A stretch of 15,871 nucleotides of DNA from JBGOUV01 sp041477815 (GTDB taxonomy: Bacteria; Acidobacteriota; Terriglobia; Bryobacterales; JACQDG01), in contig JBGOUV010000130.1 of assembly GCA_041477815.1 (NCBI GenBank), forward strand, positions 1-15,871, given 5' to 3'. Numbering within the stretch: the first letter of the stretch is position 1; every line of letters begins with the position of its first letter. Position numbers and translations under genes: made by a program. Shown here piece by piece: positions 15,801 to 15,871 of the stretch. The notes beneath the pieces were generated by a model. It did no database searches, was not told the origin of the DNA, and was given only the letters and a program-made list of their open reading frames with translations.

Positions 15801-15871
15801 GCGGGACAGTTCGAGGCGCCCGAGCGCCTGGTCTACCACCTGCACCCGCCCCTGCTGCGCGCCCTGGGTCT
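12816..15871 (+). CDS. Fused indolepyruvate:ferredoxin oxidoreductase (IorA-IorB type), cut by the right edge
   Basis: The frame is open from ATG 12816 to the window end: 1018 codons without a stop, against a family length of roughly 1150. N-terminal ThDP/pyrimidine-side sequence includes ISGYEGSPLGGYDLAL and GIWYGKGPGVDRTGDVFRHA. CSGCPHNRSTLVPEG (Cys421 onward) and GGIGCHGMAG lead the ThDP-binding half, with QNVGDGTFFHSA holding the GDG motif. A ferredoxin-like part has Cys626, 629, 632 and 638 (CEGCGDCVAKSNC) and a second set Cys659, 665 and 670 (SCLLGDCPSF), fitting 4Fe-4S clusters. From ~710 the IorB-like gamma domain begins with GIGGTG (716-721) and DQTGLSQKGGAVVSG. The enzyme oxidatively decarboxylates arylpyruvates (indole-, phenylpyruvate) to aryl-acetyl-CoA, reducing ferredoxin. 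The start has no Shine-Dalgarno and lies 14 bases after a TATAAT box. The last ~130 residues are outside the window. Confidence 0.93.
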   Translation, partial: MLDDKYLLEEGIVYLSGLQALVRLPLDQMRRDRRAGLRTAAFISGYEGSPLGGYDLALQRARRLLDPYDIRCVPGLNEDLAATAVMGSQIHQLFPNPKYDGVVGIWYGKGPGVDRTGDVFRHANFAGTGPNCGALALAGDDHMSKSSTIPHQSDLSFFNFAIPVLYPGNTQEILDLGLAGIALSRYSGAWVAMKMITNVCDGGGTVEVAPDRPSFVIPDPHYQKVFEGMLIVPKTLLLEQEIHYRKLQAARDFARANGLNRILVSHPHDRLGIVTAGKSYYDLRTALRDLGLDEAALDQAGVRILKLGMTYPLEPRIVEEFARGLEEILVVEEKRSFLEFQLRDLLYNHPSRPRIYGKSDEDGKRLLATHGELDPDPIARVVGERVLRRTRFESVERRLARLDQIEDRPRESVPFRPPSFCSGCPHNRSTLVPEGMAAGGGIGCHGMAGRLQHIHRGFTYITQMGGEGAPWIGIAPFTETPHLFQNVGDGTFFHSATLAVNACVAAGVNITFKILYNGAVAMTGGQNVTGALPIPDLTRQLEAQGLKRIVVLTDDLDRYRDRSLLSDKAEVYYRDELEKVMAELQKTSGATALIYDQQCAAEKRRLRSRGKLPKPTRLLVINEEVCEGCGDCVAKSNCLSLYPVDTEYGQKTRIHQSSCNADYSCLLGDCPSFVSVEVKPGTGLRKKKLPPVPDVQVPEPAAKVDAAGGYEILIPGIGGTGVVTLNALLSTAALLDGLGVTSLDQTGLSQKGGAVVSGLLLGPRPVELANKSSYGSVHLLLGCDLLTAGAADNLKRCDPARTIAVVNSAEIPTGESVRRGMVHFGAPLADAINRATRARANLFVDASRVAEILFASHLAANIVLLGVAYQAGYLPLSAESIERAIEWNGVEADQNRAAFRWGRKYYLDPEAVELRREPPAPPVDRAQELAAYQDDRYAARYRHWVEQVARREQEAKPGSTELAEAAARGLYKLMAYKDEYEVARLLTKRSFEESAAGQFEAPERLVYHLHPPLLRALG

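Noticed and set aside
1..15871. tRNA, rRNA, CRISPR array, riboswitch or complete mobile element
   Set aside because: None was recognisable by eye: no repeated spacer structure, no conserved rRNA words and no paired insertion-sequence ends.

Overview
The window is high-GC bacterial DNA, most likely from an acidobacterium of the Bryobacterales/Solibacter group. The main evidence is the 1137-residue exported protein at 4239..7652, which ends in what reads as the TIGR03437 'Solibacter C-terminal' domain. The fused E1 alpha-beta dehydrogenase and the MacB/Lol-type export genes fit that placement. This comes from reading protein motifs, not from a database search.

Layout. (1) 1..645 is a degraded accessory edge. 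It holds the first codons of an ISL3-like transposase leaving the window on the minus strand, a short orphan reading-frame tail, and a DUF2442 gene broken by one extra base. (2) 734..4166, minus strand, is a compact four-gene operon: an LolA-like lipoprotein, an FtsX/MacB-type permease, an ABC ATPase and a SIS-domain sugar-phosphate protein. Three of its junctions overlap or nearly abut (8 nt, 8 nt, and 8 nt apart or a 4-nt overlap, depending on the SIS start). (3) 4239..7652, plus strand, is the large exported beta-propeller / Ig-like / TIGR03437 protein. It is divergent from the operon across a 72-bp gap. (4) 7653..7734 holds nested inverted copies of GTGGATCGT between convergent genes. (5) 7735..8313, minus strand, is a small secreted basic protein of unknown function. 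(6) 8402..15871 is a catabolic block: a fused 2-oxoacid dehydrogenase E1 (+), a Cys/Met-metabolism PLP enzyme (+), a zinc-dependent sugar/polyol-type dehydrogenase (-) and a fused indolepyruvate:ferredoxin oxidoreductase (+), which is cut by the right edge.

How the parts may work together. The lipoprotein-permease-ATPase set looks like a one-permease, Lol/MacB-like machine for lipoprotein or envelope-substrate traffic; why a SIS protein travels with it is unknown. The right-hand block could feed amino-acid-derived 2-oxoacids into acyl-CoA by two routes: a lipoamide/NAD route through the E1 fusion and a ferredoxin route through the Ior fusion. The PLP enzyme could supply 2-oxobutyrate or act in transsulfuration. 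These genes have separate promoters and both strands are used, so this link is an inference from proximity.

No tRNA, rRNA or CRISPR array was recognised. No stretch longer than about 200 bases lacks a gene or remnant.
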